Assembly: GCF_012932495.1 (NCBI RefSeq)
Contig: NZ_JABCNG010000006.1
Coordinates: forward strand, 62,001-126,000
Direction of reading: 5' to 3'
DNA length: 64,000 bases
Source of the DNA: Novosphingobium sp. SG919
Lineage (GTDB): Bacteria; Pseudomonadota; Alphaproteobacteria; Sphingomonadales; Sphingomonadaceae
The notes under the pieces were generated by a model, which had not been told where the DNA came from, did not search any database, and worked only from the letters and a program-made list of their open reading frames with translations. Of the stretch, positions 40,647 through 49,790 are shown one piece after another. Numbering within the stretch: position 1 is the first letter of the stretch; each line of letters starts with the position of its first letter. Made by a program: the position numbers and the translations under genes.

Positions 40647-43049
40647 TCAGAACGTGTAGCCCAGCGTGAGCACGGCCGAGCGCCCCTCGCCCGGCACGGC
40701 CCAGCCATTGTTGCGGATGGAAGTGTAGTACTTCTTGTTCGTCAGGTTCTGCACGTTGACTTGCGCCGACAGGCCATTGTCGAGCTTGTAGCCCAGCGAG
40801 ATGCGGTGGGTGAGGTAGGACGGCGCCTTGTACATCGTCGCACCGGTGGAGTTGGTGAGGTACCAGCTGCCCTGGTACGTCACACCATAGCCGGCTTCCA
40901 ACCCGAACGGCAGGTGATAGCTGGTGTAGAGGCTGCCCGACCACGCCGGCGTGTTGGTCAGCGGGTTGCCGGCCTGCACGTCGCTGGTCGGGCAAGTCAC
41001 CGTGCCGCCCGTGGGCAGCGTCTGCGTGGCGCCAAGGTGGCCCTTGCAATAGTTCGAGATCGACTGCTTGACCACGCCGTCGAGGTACATGCCGTTGGCA
41101 AAGATCGTCCAGGCTGGGGTGATCTTGCCCGAGAGGCCCAGCGACACGCCATCGACCTGGCTGCGCCCGTCGAGCACGTTGGTGGTGCCGACCAGCGGAT
41201 CGTTGGCCGCCACGGGATAGTTCGTGCGTTCGTTGCGGAACACCGAGGCGGTCAGTTGCAACTTGCCCTGCGCCAGATCGACCTTGCCGCCCAGTTCGAA
41301 GTTGGTGGCGGTTTGCGGGGCAACGTTGCAGGGATCGCCCAGCAGGGTGGTGCTGGTCACGCCGCAGCCGCTGCGCACCGTGGACGAGGCCGGCGTCTTG
41401 CTGTTGCCATAGGCGACATAGAGGCTGGCATTGGCGGCCGGCTTGTAGACCAGGCCCACGCGATAGCTGAACAGATCGTCGGTGTTGTTCTGCTGGGCAC
41501 CGGTGGTCACCGCGCCGCTCACCGCCACGGTATCGCTGCGATAGCGGGCGCGGTTGTTTTCCCACCGGATGCCGCCATTGACTTCGAATCCGCCGCCCAG
41601 CTTGACCGCATCGAACGCATAGAGCGCGATGTTGCGGGTCGAGCCATGGGCAATGGCCGTGGTGATAGTGTTGATCGGGCCGGTATAGACCGCGTTGGGG
41701 TTGGCGATGCTGATCGGCGTCATCGTGGGCGTGGTGCCATCGGCATTGCGCAGGCCATTGCCGGACGTGACATCATAGTCTTCCTGCGAATAGGCCGCGC
41801 CCAGCGCCAGGGTATGTTCCAGCCCGAAAGTGGAAACCGTGGCAGAGAGATCCACCTGATCGTACCAGATCGACGTATCGGTCAGGCGGAAGGTGCCGCG
41901 CGGGCCACTGGGATAGAACGTGCCGGCCGCCTGGGTGGACGAACAAGCCGTGGCCGCGCCAGTGGAATTGGCGACCGTGCCGTTGGCAAGGCACCAGGTC
42001 CCCTGCGGCGGATCGACGAAGGTATCCTGCTTGACCTTCTGATAGCGCGCCAGATTGCGGATCGAGACCGTGTCGGAAAAGCGGTGATCGAGGATCGCGG
42101 TGGCCTGGTCGACCGTCTGTTCCTGGCGGTCATAGTTCTTGTAGCCGTAGTAGCCGGCATAGCTGGCGCCGGGCAGCAGCCCGCCATAGACCGCGTAGTA
42201 GGGCACGCCATACTGCGGGATGTTCTTGTCGCGCTGGTGCAGGTACATCAGGGTCAGGCTGGTATCGCCGGTCAGCCCGAATTTCACCGAAGGCGCCACG
42301 CCCCAGCGGCGGTTGTATTCGAAATCGCGGCCCGGCACATCGGCGCTGTGGCCCATGGCGTTAAGCCGCACAGCCACTTCATCGCCCAGCTTCCAGTTGC
42401 TGTCCAACGTGCCGCGCCAGTAGTTGGCGGTGCCCACGCCGCCCTGCACCGTGGTGCTGGTTTCGTCCTTGGGCCGCTTGGTCACCAGGTTGATCGTGCC
42501 GCTGATCGAACCCGATCCGCCGAACACGGAATTGGCGCCGTTGGTCACTTCGACCTGTTCGATGTTGAACAAGTCGCTGCGCGAATATTGCGCGCTGTCG
42601 CGCACGCCGTCGATCTGGATATCGGTGTTGGCGCTTTGCCCGCGCAAATTGATGCTGTCGCCATAGCCGCCGCCGCCTTCGCCAGCGCCCAGGGTGATGC
42701 CAGGCAGGATCGAGAGCGCATCCTTCAGCGAAAGCAGGTTCTGCGCCTCGATCACGGCGCGGCCCACCACGGTGACGGTCTGCGGCGTGTCGAGCAATGT
42801 CCGGGTGTACTTGGGCGATTCGGCCCGCTCCACCTTGATCGGCGCATCGGCAATCGCGGTGTCCGTCACCGTCACGCCGCCCAGCACGGTCGGCTGCGTT
42901 TCCTGTGCCTGGGCAGGCATGGCTGCAAGCACGCCGATGCAACCAACGGCGAGGAACGCGGGCACGGCCGCCGAGCGTGAATTTCCGCTGCGGGCAGGCC
43001 GGCGATTGCCTGCCTTGCGAGCAGACGCGGGCTGGGTCGGGCTGGTCAT
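40647..43049 (-). CDS. TonB-dependent siderophore receptor (catecholate/Fiu-like)
   Basis: The 800-residue precursor has a long basic N-region and signal peptide (SAAVPAFLAVGCIGVLAAMPAQAQ), then plug sequences typical of siderophore receptors: DTPQTVTVVGRAVIEAQNLL, PGITLGAGEGGGGYGDSINLRGQ, IDGVRDSAQYSRSDLFNIEQ and the GGSGSISGTINLVTKRP end. The barrel ends LTLGYTF. The wording is closest to the Fiu/FcuA group that takes up ferric catecholates. A Fur box at 43143-43157 makes iron-repressed expression likely. ATG 43049 follows AGGGGAAA; the open frame at 43136 crosses the promoter. Confidence 0.93.
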   Translation of the reverse strand: MTSPTQPASARKAGNRRPARSGNSRSAAVPAFLAVGCIGVLAAMPAQAQETQPTVLGGVTVTDTAIADAPIKVERAESPKYTRTLLDTPQTVTVVGRAVIEAQNLLSLKDALSILPGITLGAGEGGGGYGDSINLRGQSANTDIQIDGVRDSAQYSRSDLFNIEQVEVTNGANSVFGGSGSISGTINLVTKRPKDETSTTVQGGVGTANYWRGTLDSNWKLGDEVAVRLNAMGHSADVPGRDFEYNRRWGVAPSVKFGLTGDTSLTLMYLHQRDKNIPQYGVPYYAVYGGLLPGASYAGYYGYKNYDRQEQTVDQATAILDHRFSDTVSIRNLARYQKVKQDTFVDPPQGTWCLANGTVANSTGAATACSSTQAAGTFYPSGPRGTFRLTDTSIWYDQVDLSATVSTFGLEHTLALGAAYSQEDYDVTSGNGLRNADGTTPTMTPISIANPNAVYTGPINTITTAIAHGSTRNIALYAFDAVKLGGGFEVNGGIRWENNRARYRSDTVAVSGAVTTGAQQNNTDDLFSYRVGLVYKPAANASLYVAYGNSKTPASSTVRSGCGVTSTTLLGDPCNVAPQTATNFELGGKVDLAQGKLQLTASVFRNERTNYPVAANDPLVGTTNVLDGRSQVDGVSLGLSGKITPAWTIFANGMYLDGVVKQSISNYCKGHLGATQTLPTGGTVTCPTSDVQAGNPLTNTPAWSGSLYTSYHLPFGLEAGYGVTYQGSWYLTNSTGATMYKAPSYLTHRISLGYKLDNGLSAQVNVQNLTNKKYYTSIRNNGWAVPGEGRSAVLTLGYTF

Positions 43050-43142
43050 GGTTGGATTTTCCCCTTTGCTCTGAACGGACTGTTGCGCCCTGGTTCGGAT
43101 AGCCGCGCCTTTATTGCGACTGATTTGCATAATCAACCATGT

Positions 43143-43157
43143 TGCTAATGATTCGCA
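43143..43157. promoter_or_regulatory. Fur box before siderophore receptor
   Basis: TGCTAATGATTCGCA matches the alphaproteobacterial Fur consensus TGCnAATnATTnGCA at every defined position. It lies 94 nt upstream of the receptor start, and 67 nt from the rightward yjbQ gene. Confidence 0.75.
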
Positions 43158-43223
43158 GTTATTTCTTTTTGATGGCGATTGGCGGGTGACAGGAACGCGC
43201 GGCCGTGTCAGGCTGAGCGCGCC

Positions 43224-43685
43224 ATGAGCACTGCCCCGATCCGATCCGCCACCGTGCCGTCATCCGCCCTGCGCCAGGCCAACACCGAGCTGACGCTGCA
43301 CACGCCCGGCCCCGGCCTGCACGAATTCACCCGCGAGGCAGCGCAGTGGGTTGCAGAGCAGGGCATGGACAGCGGGCTGCTCACGGCGTTTTGCCGGCAC
43401 ACTTCTGCCTCGCTGTGCATCCAGGAAAACGCCGCGCGCGAAGTGCGCGCAGACGTGTTGCGCTGGCTCGACCGCCTGGCCCCCGAAAACGCGGCCTATG
43501 CCCATGATGACGAAGGGCCCGACGACATGCCGGCCCACCTCAAGAGCATCCTGACCGGTGTAAGCCTGTCGATCCCGCTCATCGGCGGGCGCCTGGCGCT
43601 GGGCACGTGGCAGGGGCTTTATCTGTGCGAGCATCGCCGCATCGCGCACCGGCGCCACGTGGTGCTGCATCTGCTGGGTGCATGA
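43224..43685 (+). CDS. YjbQ/UPF0047 family protein
   Basis: A 153-residue protein with the UPF0047 signature: GLLTAFCRHTSASLCIQENA (about 50-69), DMPAHLKSILTGVSLSIPLIGGRLALGTWQGLYLCEHR (about 101-138), including the conserved Asp-x-x-His pattern. Family members have weak thiamine-phosphate synthase activity in E. coli tests. The physiological role is not settled. ATG 43224 is chosen from homologous length. It overlaps the next gene by 4 nt (ATGA), so the two are a small operon. It is divergent from the iron-regulated receptor. Confidence 0.92.
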   Translation: MSTAPIRSATVPSSALRQANTELTLHTPGPGLHEFTREAAQWVAEQGMDSGLLTAFCRHTSASLCIQENAAREVRADVLRWLDRLAPENAAYAHDDEGPDDMPAHLKSILTGVSLSIPLIGGRLALGTWQGLYLCEHRRIAHRRHVVLHLLGA

Positions 43686-44089
43686 CGATGGCGACGCCCT
43701 TTTCACTGACATTCACCGCGCTGCCCGACCACATCGATGAAATGGGCCATGTGAACAACGCCGTGTGGGTGCAGTGGATGGAACAGATCGCCACGCGCCA
43801 TTGGGAGACTGTGGCATCCCCCGATGTTCAAGCCGCTTACATCTGGCTCGTAACCCGGCACGAGGTGGATTATCGCGGCAATATCACCGTGGGGCAAAGC
43901 GTGACGGCCACGACCTTCATTCCCGATCCACCCCAAGGCGCGCGGTTCGACAGGCGAGTGGATTTCACCAATGCCGAAGGCAAAGTCATCGTAAGCGCAC
44001 GCACGACTTGGGCCTTGCTCGATAAGGACAGCGGCCGCCTTCTGCGCGTGCGGCCCGATTTAGCGGCGCTCTTTTACGCAACGCCTTGA
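43682..44089 (+). CDS. 4HBT-fold acyl-CoA thioesterase
   Basis: A 135-residue hotdog-fold protein. DEMGHVNNAVWVQWMEQ (about residues 21-37) is the 4-hydroxybenzoyl-CoA thioesterase-like signature with Asp at the start of the catalytic helix, followed by RHEVDYRGNITVGQSVTATTF. It should hydrolyse an acyl- or aroyl-CoA in the cytosol. The start overlaps the yjbQ stop. A link to the CoA-dependent genes in region 1 is possible, but 35 kb separates them. YbgC-type housekeeping thioesterases look alike. Confidence 0.9.
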   Translation: MTMATPFSLTFTALPDHIDEMGHVNNAVWVQWMEQIATRHWETVASPDVQAAYIWLVTRHEVDYRGNITVGQSVTATTFIPDPPQGARFDRRVDFTNAEGKVIVSARTTWALLDKDSGRLLRVRPDLAALFYATP

Positions 44090-44165
44090 AGTTCGACTCG
44101 CCTTATACGCAATAACCCGTATCATTACGCCAAAATGGATGTTCCCGGTTTTGTCCTGAAGGACC

Positions 44166-46013
44166 ATGACCATGGCGCGCATGATTATCAGGACGTTGGG
44201 CCGAGCCGCCAAATGGTCGCCCGCTGCACTTGCTTTTGCACTGGCCGCCTGCGGCGATGGCGGAGGCGTCGCCAGCAGCAACCTTCCCAACACGCCGCCC
44301 TCACCCCCGCCCAAGCCGACCAACGCCGACTTGGTTGGCAGCCTGATCAGCGAGTCGTTCGTCAACGACGCACGCACCGAGACGGCCTATATGCCGATCA
44401 CCTCGGCCCGGCCCAACACGGTGACGAGCAGCCCGCTGACCATCGCGTACAACGCGTCGACCCAGACCTACACCGTTACCACCCAGGGCCGCACGCAGGA
44501 CTTTGGGCCCGCGCAAAAGGACGCGACGCTCACCAACGCAGATGCCACAGTTTACAAGCGCACCGACGGCACGCTGACGGAAACGCTGTCGCTGTCAAAG
44601 AATAGCTCCACTCCAGGCACGCCGGACGCCCCACGCTTCCGTTATGTCGGGGCTGGCCTGTGGCAGCGCACGCAGACCGATGCGTCCAACAGCACCACGA
44701 CCATGGACTATTTCACTTATGGCGTACCCACGCCCGCATCGGCGATGCCAAATTCGGGCACGGCCACCTTTGCGGTGCGCGTCGATGGTGAGGCAGGCTA
44801 TAGCAAGTATATCCTGGTATTGCAGGGTAGCGGACGATTCTCGGTCGATTTCGCCAGTGGCAAGCTCTCCGGCAGCGGCAATATCGACGGCTACGTCGAT
44901 GGCCGCATTACGCTCAGCAACCTCGCCTGGTCCTCGCAGGCAAGCCTTGCGGCGGGCGGCACCACATTCTCCGGCAGCTTCAAGACCGGGGACCGGCAGG
45001 GCGGGCTCAGCGGCCGGTTCTACGGCCCAAATCACGAGGAGTTGGGCGCCGTCTGGGACAGCAAGCTGCTCGACAATGTGGTGGCGAGCGGCACGATCCT
45101 GGGGCGCGACACAGCGACCATGCCATCCAACACGAGCCTTGCGGACCTGTTGATCAACGAGGATCTGGGCGGCCTGGCAAGGTCTGTGCAGTATTCGAAA
45201 AGCGCAGCCACCAACACTTACGTGGCGCTGAATCTGAACCGGGTGGATGGCGATACACTGGACATCGACTATTCCGAGACACAGCACGCGCTCGTGCTCG
45301 GTGGCGAAAGGACCGGACTTAACGGCCTCCGGGGACCGCTCACCTCCGCCATCAAGGACAACGCCGCCAGCGATGCCACCTACGATGTCTACAGCGCCCG
45401 CGACCTGACCAACCAGAACCGCGACGGCACGTTTCGCATATCGCGGCCCGGCCCCGGCAACCAGCTGATCGCGCTGACTTATACCGGGTTCGGCAACTAC
45501 GAATCGGCAGAAGTAAAGCCCAGCGCCAGTTCCCCGCAATATGTCGACACGGCCTTTGGATTCGGGCTGTCTACGCCCGCATCGGCCATGCCGCGCACCG
45601 GCAGTGCCAATTATACCGGGATCATCGTGGGCTATTCCGGCCTGCCTTCCGGTGATGCCATGCGCCCCTATGCCATCAGTGGCGATGTGCAGATGGCCTA
45701 TGATTTCGGTGGTGCCAAGCTGGCGGGTACGCTCAACCCGGTGGCGACCGACCGCGATACGGGCACCGCTTATGCCTTGGGCGCCTATACGTTCAGCGGC
45801 CAGGGTGATGCAGGCAAATCCACCTTTGCCGGTACGTTCGACAAAGTGCTCAACGTGCCGGGGACGGGCAACACCAACGGCGCCGTCACCGGGCAATTCA
45901 CCGGTCCGCATGCCGAGGAATTCTACGCCTCGTGGCATGCCGGCATGATAGATCCCAAGGGCGGCAGCAATATCGATATGGGCGGTGTGATCGTGGGCAA
46001 GCAGAGTAACTGA
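44166..46013 (+). CDS. Surface lipoprotein with duplicated TbpB-like beta-barrel modules
   Basis: The 615-residue precursor has a signal peptide and strong lipobox (FALAACGDGG, Cys29), then a Pro-rich tether. Two homologous halves follow: each has a strand run near PTPASAMPNSG / STPASAMPRTG (about 188 and 478) and ends in a barrel motif SGRFYGPNHEELGAVW (about 282-297) or TGQFTGPHAEEFYASW (about 578-593). The last pattern is that of transferrin-binding-protein-B-like (TbpB C-lobe) barrels, which are outer-membrane surface lipoproteins. It probably binds an extracellular ligand; the ligand is unknown. Two ATGs (44166 and 44172) are possible. Confidence 0.85.
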   Translation: MTMARMIIRTLGRAAKWSPAALAFALAACGDGGGVASSNLPNTPPSPPPKPTNADLVGSLISESFVNDARTETAYMPITSARPNTVTSSPLTIAYNASTQTYTVTTQGRTQDFGPAQKDATLTNADATVYKRTDGTLTETLSLSKNSSTPGTPDAPRFRYVGAGLWQRTQTDASNSTTTMDYFTYGVPTPASAMPNSGTATFAVRVDGEAGYSKYILVLQGSGRFSVDFASGKLSGSGNIDGYVDGRITLSNLAWSSQASLAAGGTTFSGSFKTGDRQGGLSGRFYGPNHEELGAVWDSKLLDNVVASGTILGRDTATMPSNTSLADLLINEDLGGLARSVQYSKSAATNTYVALNLNRVDGDTLDIDYSETQHALVLGGERTGLNGLRGPLTSAIKDNAASDATYDVYSARDLTNQNRDGTFRISRPGPGNQLIALTYTGFGNYESAEVKPSASSPQYVDTAFGFGLSTPASAMPRTGSANYTGIIVGYSGLPSGDAMRPYAISGDVQMAYDFGGAKLAGTLNPVATDRDTGTAYALGAYTFSGQGDAGKSTFAGTFDKVLNVPGTGNTNGAVTGQFTGPHAEEFYASWHAGMIDPKGGSNIDMGGVIVGKQSN

Positions 46014-46057
46014 CGCGCTGCCTTTCCTGGCCAGGCAATCGTCGCTAAGGCGCGGCC

Positions 46058-46588
46058 ATGACCACCGATCTTGCCCTGGCCCGTCTTGGCCGCCTGGTTG
46101 CCGCCAGCCATTCCTGGGAAACCGCCCGCACGTTCAAGGCTTATGTGCCGAGCGAAGATGACAAGGCCGTGATGGCCGCGCGCGCGCAGGACGTGCTCAA
46201 GGTCATGGCCGGCAAGGACGTGACCGCGCCAATGCTCAATGCCGCCTATGCCGTGCATCTGGCGCGGGCCCTGCAGGCGCCCATCGTGGTGGCCGAAGGG
46301 GTGTTGAGCGTGGCCGGCACGCCGGTTGCCGAAGACCATGGCTGGGTCATGATCGGCCCATGGCTGGCCGACATGGCGCTGTTCTCGCGCGCCTATGCCC
46401 CCGATGCCCCGCCGCGCCTGGCCGCCCACGTGCTGCGCGCGTTCGGCCCGAACAAGGGCCTGTTCTGCGAAGCCTGGCGCCGCACCCCGCGCCTGGGCCT
46501 GGGCTATGACCCCCGTCGCGTGCTGGCCGAGGCGGACGTGACCGCGCTGGTGGGCGAGGCGACCGAGGTCTTGCGCGGGGTGGCTTAA
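46058..46588 (+). CDS. Conserved hypothetical protein
   Basis: The 176-residue cytoplasmic protein is rich in Ala and helical (LARLGRLVAASHSWETARTFKAYVPSEDDKAVMAARAQDVLKVM, then AHVLRAFGPNKGLFCEAWRRTPRLGLGYDP). No domain or catalytic motif is recognised and there is no signal peptide. Codon use is like the surrounding genes, so it is probably real. It stands alone between the TbpB-like lipoprotein and the convergent ftsK gene, from which it is separated by a CCCCTCC/GGAGGGG repeat region (about 46590-46665). Confidence 0.75.
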   Translation: MTTDLALARLGRLVAASHSWETARTFKAYVPSEDDKAVMAARAQDVLKVMAGKDVTAPMLNAAYAVHLARALQAPIVVAEGVLSVAGTPVAEDHGWVMIGPWLADMALFSRAYAPDAPPRLAAHVLRAFGPNKGLFCEAWRRTPRLGLGYDPRRVLAEADVTALVGEATEVLRGVA

Positions 46589-46680
46589 GCCCCTCCACCA
46601 CCACGCTTCGTGGGCGGTCCCCCTCCCCGTCGTGCGGAGGGGCAGGCCGTAGACCTGACGGAGGGGCTAGACGCCCGTCC

Positions 46681-49143
46681 TCACAGCGGATTGCCATCCT
46701 TGTCGCGATAGATCTCGCGCCGGCCCACATGGTTGGCCGGGCCCACCAGGCCATCCTGCTCCATCCGCTCGATCCATTTCGACGCGGTGTTGTAGCCCAC
46801 GCCCATCTGGCGCTGGATCCAGCTCGCCGAGGCTTTCTGGCTTTCGAACACGAGCTGGCAGACCTGGCGATACTTGCGATCTTCCGGATTGTCGGAGGTA
46901 TCGAGTTCGTCGAAGCCGAACGAGCCTTCCTCGGGCTCTTCGGTGACCGAATCGACGTATTCCGGCTTGCCCTGGCCGCGCCAGTGATCGGCCACGCGCT
47001 CCACTTCCTCGTCGCTGACGAAGGGGCCGTGGACGCGCTTGATCGGGTCGGTGTTGGGCTTGTAGAGCATGTCGCCCTTGCCCAGCAGCTGTTCGGCGCC
47101 TTGTTCGCCCAGGATGGTGCGGCTGTCGATGCGGCTGGTGACGGCGAACGAGATGCGCGTGGGCAGGTTGGCCTTGATCACCCCGGTGATCACGTCCACC
47201 GACGGGCGCTGCGTGGCCATGATCAGGTGAATGCCGGCCGCGCGGCTCTTTTGCGAGAGGCGCTGGATCAGGACTTCCACTTCCTTGCCCACCGTGACCA
47301 TGAGGTCGGCCAGCTCGTCCACGATCACCACGATCTGCGGCAGGACCTGGTATTCGAGCTGCTGTTCCTCGAACAGTTCCTCACCCGTTTCGGGATCGAA
47401 GCCCACCTGGATGCGGCGGCCGAGCGGCTTGCCCTTGGCCTGCGCGGCGCGCACCTTTTCGTTGAAGCCCGACAGGTTGCGCACCCCGATCGAGGACATC
47501 TGGCGATAGCGCCGCTCCATTTCCTCCACCGCCCATTTCAGCGCGCGCACCGCCTTGGCCGGCTCGGTCACCACGGGCGAAAGCAAGTGGGGAATGTCGT
47601 CGTAAGACTTCAATTCCAGCACCTTGGGATCGACCAGGATCATGCGGCACTGCGCCGGGGTGAGCCGGTAGAGCAGCGAGAGCAGGATGCAGTTCAAACC
47701 CACCGACTTGCCCGAACCGGTGGTGCCGGCCACCAGCAAGTGGGGCATGGTCGCAAGGTCTGCCACGATCGGTTCGCCGGCAATGTCCTTGCCCAGGATG
47801 ATCGGCAAGAGGCCCTTGGCGTTGACGAACTTGTCGCAGGCAACCAGTTCGCGGAACGAGACCATGTCGCGAATCTGGTTGGGCAATTCGATGCCCATCA
47901 CGGTGCGCCCGGGAATGGCCGAGACGCGCGCGGAAACCGCGCTCATGTTGCGGGCGATATCGTCGGCCAGGCCGATCACGCGGCTGGCCTTGATGCCCGG
48001 TGCCGGTTCCAGTTCGTACATCGTCACGACCGGGCCGGTGCGCACGGCGGTGACTTCACCCTTCACGTTGAAATCATCGAGCACGTTTTCGAGCAGGCGC
48101 GCGTTGCGCTCCAGCGCCAGCTTGTCGATCTTGGGCTGGGCGCTGGCGGGAATTTCCTCGAGAATGTCTATCGAGGGCAGCGCGAACTTGTCGAACAGGT
48201 CGCTTTGCCGGGCCTGCGCCTTGGCGGCGGGCGCGGGCGTGCGCTGTGGATCGCTGATTTCGGTGGGGCGGCGCGGCGCGGCGGCATCGGCCGGAATGAC
48301 CGGCGCGCGCGTGTCGAACGGCGGCTCGTCGTCATCGGCCTCGTCGTCATCGGCCAGCAGCGCTTCGCCGGGGGCGGCCGCCTTGGCCTTGGGCGCGCGG
48401 CGCTGGCGGGTGGGGGCAGGGTCGGCAGCGCCGTCTTCACGCTGGCCCCGGCGCAGGAACGCGGGGACCGACAGCAGCCGCGCCCAATTGAGCGCAAAGA
48501 CCCGGCCGGTGAGGAACAGGCCACCGCCCAGTGCCAGCAGGGCCAGCGCCAGGATGATCCAGCCCTGCGCCACCGGCACCAAGCCAGCCAGCGCACGCAC
48601 GCCGGCCGCCCCCAGCAGGCCGGAAACGCCACCAAAACCCGCCGGCAGGCTGCCACCCGGCCCGGTGAAAGCCAGCGCCAGCGCGGTGCCCGACAGCATC
48701 ATGGCGAGCGCGAGGCCGATCGCCAGGCGCCACCACGACGGATCGGGAAGCGCTTCTTCCTCTTCCTCGTCCACGTCGATCAGATCGCCGGCGGCGTCCC
48801 ACAGGCGGCGGGCAAACACGAACAGCAGCGGCACGAGCAAACCGCCAGGCAGGCCGAACAGCACCAGCACCCGCTCTGCCGCCCAGGCGCCGGGCAGGCC
48901 CATCCAGTTGTCCACCGGGCTGCCCGAGGCGGTGCTGCCCGAAGGATCGGTCTGGGTATAGCTGGCCAGCGCGAGCGCCAAAAACACCATGGCGCCAAAC
49001 AGCGTGGCCCCGCCGATCAGTTCGAAACTGCGCCGGAAGCTACGCCGCAGGACGGCGCGCCAATTGGGGCTGCCGCGGCCAACGCCGCTGTTCAACCGGT
49101 TGGGCGCGTTGGAACGGTTGGGGGTGAGTGCCCGCGAAGCCAT
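46681..49143 (-). CDS. ftsK: DNA translocase FtsK
   Basis: The 820-residue protein has an N-terminal membrane domain with about four hydrophobic segments (residues 40-215), a charged Pro/Ala linker (about 240-330), the RecA-like motor with Walker A GTTGSGKSVGLN at about 474-485 and Walker B (QIVVIVDELADLM, about 601-613), and a C-terminal winged gamma domain (YRQVCQLVFESQKASASWIQRQMGVGYNTASKWIERME). It pumps DNA at the division septum and activates XerCD recombination at dif. The length is normal for alphaproteobacteria. It is transcribed alone towards 46681. Confidence 0.97.
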   Translation of the reverse strand: MASRALTPNRSNAPNRLNSGVGRGSPNWRAVLRRSFRRSFELIGGATLFGAMVFLALALASYTQTDPSGSTASGSPVDNWMGLPGAWAAERVLVLFGLPGGLLVPLLFVFARRLWDAAGDLIDVDEEEEEALPDPSWWRLAIGLALAMMLSGTALALAFTGPGGSLPAGFGGVSGLLGAAGVRALAGLVPVAQGWIILALALLALGGGLFLTGRVFALNWARLLSVPAFLRRGQREDGAADPAPTRQRRAPKAKAAAPGEALLADDDEADDDEPPFDTRAPVIPADAAAPRRPTEISDPQRTPAPAAKAQARQSDLFDKFALPSIDILEEIPASAQPKIDKLALERNARLLENVLDDFNVKGEVTAVRTGPVVTMYELEPAPGIKASRVIGLADDIARNMSAVSARVSAIPGRTVMGIELPNQIRDMVSFRELVACDKFVNAKGLLPIILGKDIAGEPIVADLATMPHLLVAGTTGSGKSVGLNCILLSLLYRLTPAQCRMILVDPKVLELKSYDDIPHLLSPVVTEPAKAVRALKWAVEEMERRYRQMSSIGVRNLSGFNEKVRAAQAKGKPLGRRIQVGFDPETGEELFEEQQLEYQVLPQIVVIVDELADLMVTVGKEVEVLIQRLSQKSRAAGIHLIMATQRPSVDVITGVIKANLPTRISFAVTSRIDSRTILGEQGAEQLLGKGDMLYKPNTDPIKRVHGPFVSDEEVERVADHWRGQGKPEYVDSVTEEPEEGSFGFDELDTSDNPEDRKYRQVCQLVFESQKASASWIQRQMGVGYNTASKWIERMEQDGLVGPANHVGRREIYRDKDGNPL

Positions 49144-49222
49144 GATGCTGTGTATTCCCTTCTGGCCCCATCATCGCCCCAACCGCCGGGCCGGTCAAGA
49201 ATCCGCCGTGAAAACCCCCGGA

Positions 49223-49768
49223 TTACCGCGATTTTTGCGACAGGCCGTCGATCGCTGCCCAACCGGCCACGCGCCCGCGAGCCGGCAGGCGCCGCGCCGC
49301 GCCGCGGGTCATCCCGCCCAGCGCCAAGACCGGCAGCGGGCTTTGCCGCGCCAGCAGCAGGAACCGCACCATGCCCAGCACCGGGGCGCCGGGATGGCTG
49401 CGCGTGGGCAGCACGGGCGACAGCAGCACGGCATGGGCCCGCGCCCGCGCAGCCTGCCCGATCTCGGCCAGGGAATGGGCCGTGGCCAGGCGCATGCCCC
49501 GTTCCCGCCCCAGCGTGGCCGGCGCGCCATAACGGCCCTGGGCACCCCCGCCGCACGGCAGGCCGGCCGCGATCAGCAGGACGCCATGCGCCAGCGCCAG
49601 GCGGCGCAGCTTGGCCCAGCGGCGGCGGCGTTCTGCCGGTGCCAGGTGATAGTGGCGGAATACCAAGGCACTGCCCGCGGGCAGCCGCGCCAGCGCGCGC
49701 GCCAGCACCGCATCGTTGCGCGCATCACTGAGCAGGACCAATCGCGGCACGGGGTAGCGCTTTGCCAT
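49223..49768 (-). CDS. Thiamine-phosphate synthase/TenI-like protein
   Basis: The 181-residue protein is TIM-barrel-like and TenI/ThiE related: PVPRLVLLSDARN near the start, RHYHLAPAERRRR, LATAHSLAEIGQAARARAHAVLLSPVLPTRSHPGAPVLG (about 100-135) and ALGGMTRGAARRL. TenI-like members often lack synthase activity, and the pyrophosphate-site Lys is not obvious here. ATG 49768 is used because the frame opening upstream would run over the divergent yggS start. Its role is probably thiazole tautomerisation or unknown. Confidence 0.8.
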   Translation of the reverse strand: MAKRYPVPRLVLLSDARNDAVLARALARLPAGSALVFRHYHLAPAERRRRWAKLRRLALAHGVLLIAAGLPCGGGAQGRYGAPATLGRERGMRLATAHSLAEIGQAARARAHAVLLSPVLPTRSHPGAPVLGMVRFLLLARQSPLPVLALGGMTRGAARRLPARGRVAGWAAIDGLSQKSR

Positions 49769-49790
49769 GACCGCGCTATAGCACCGCGCC

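Noticed and set aside
46729..49731. A 1000-codon open frame on the plus strand opposite ftsK
   Set aside because: It is a shadow frame of ftsK with no family resemblance; ftsK has all motor motifs intact.
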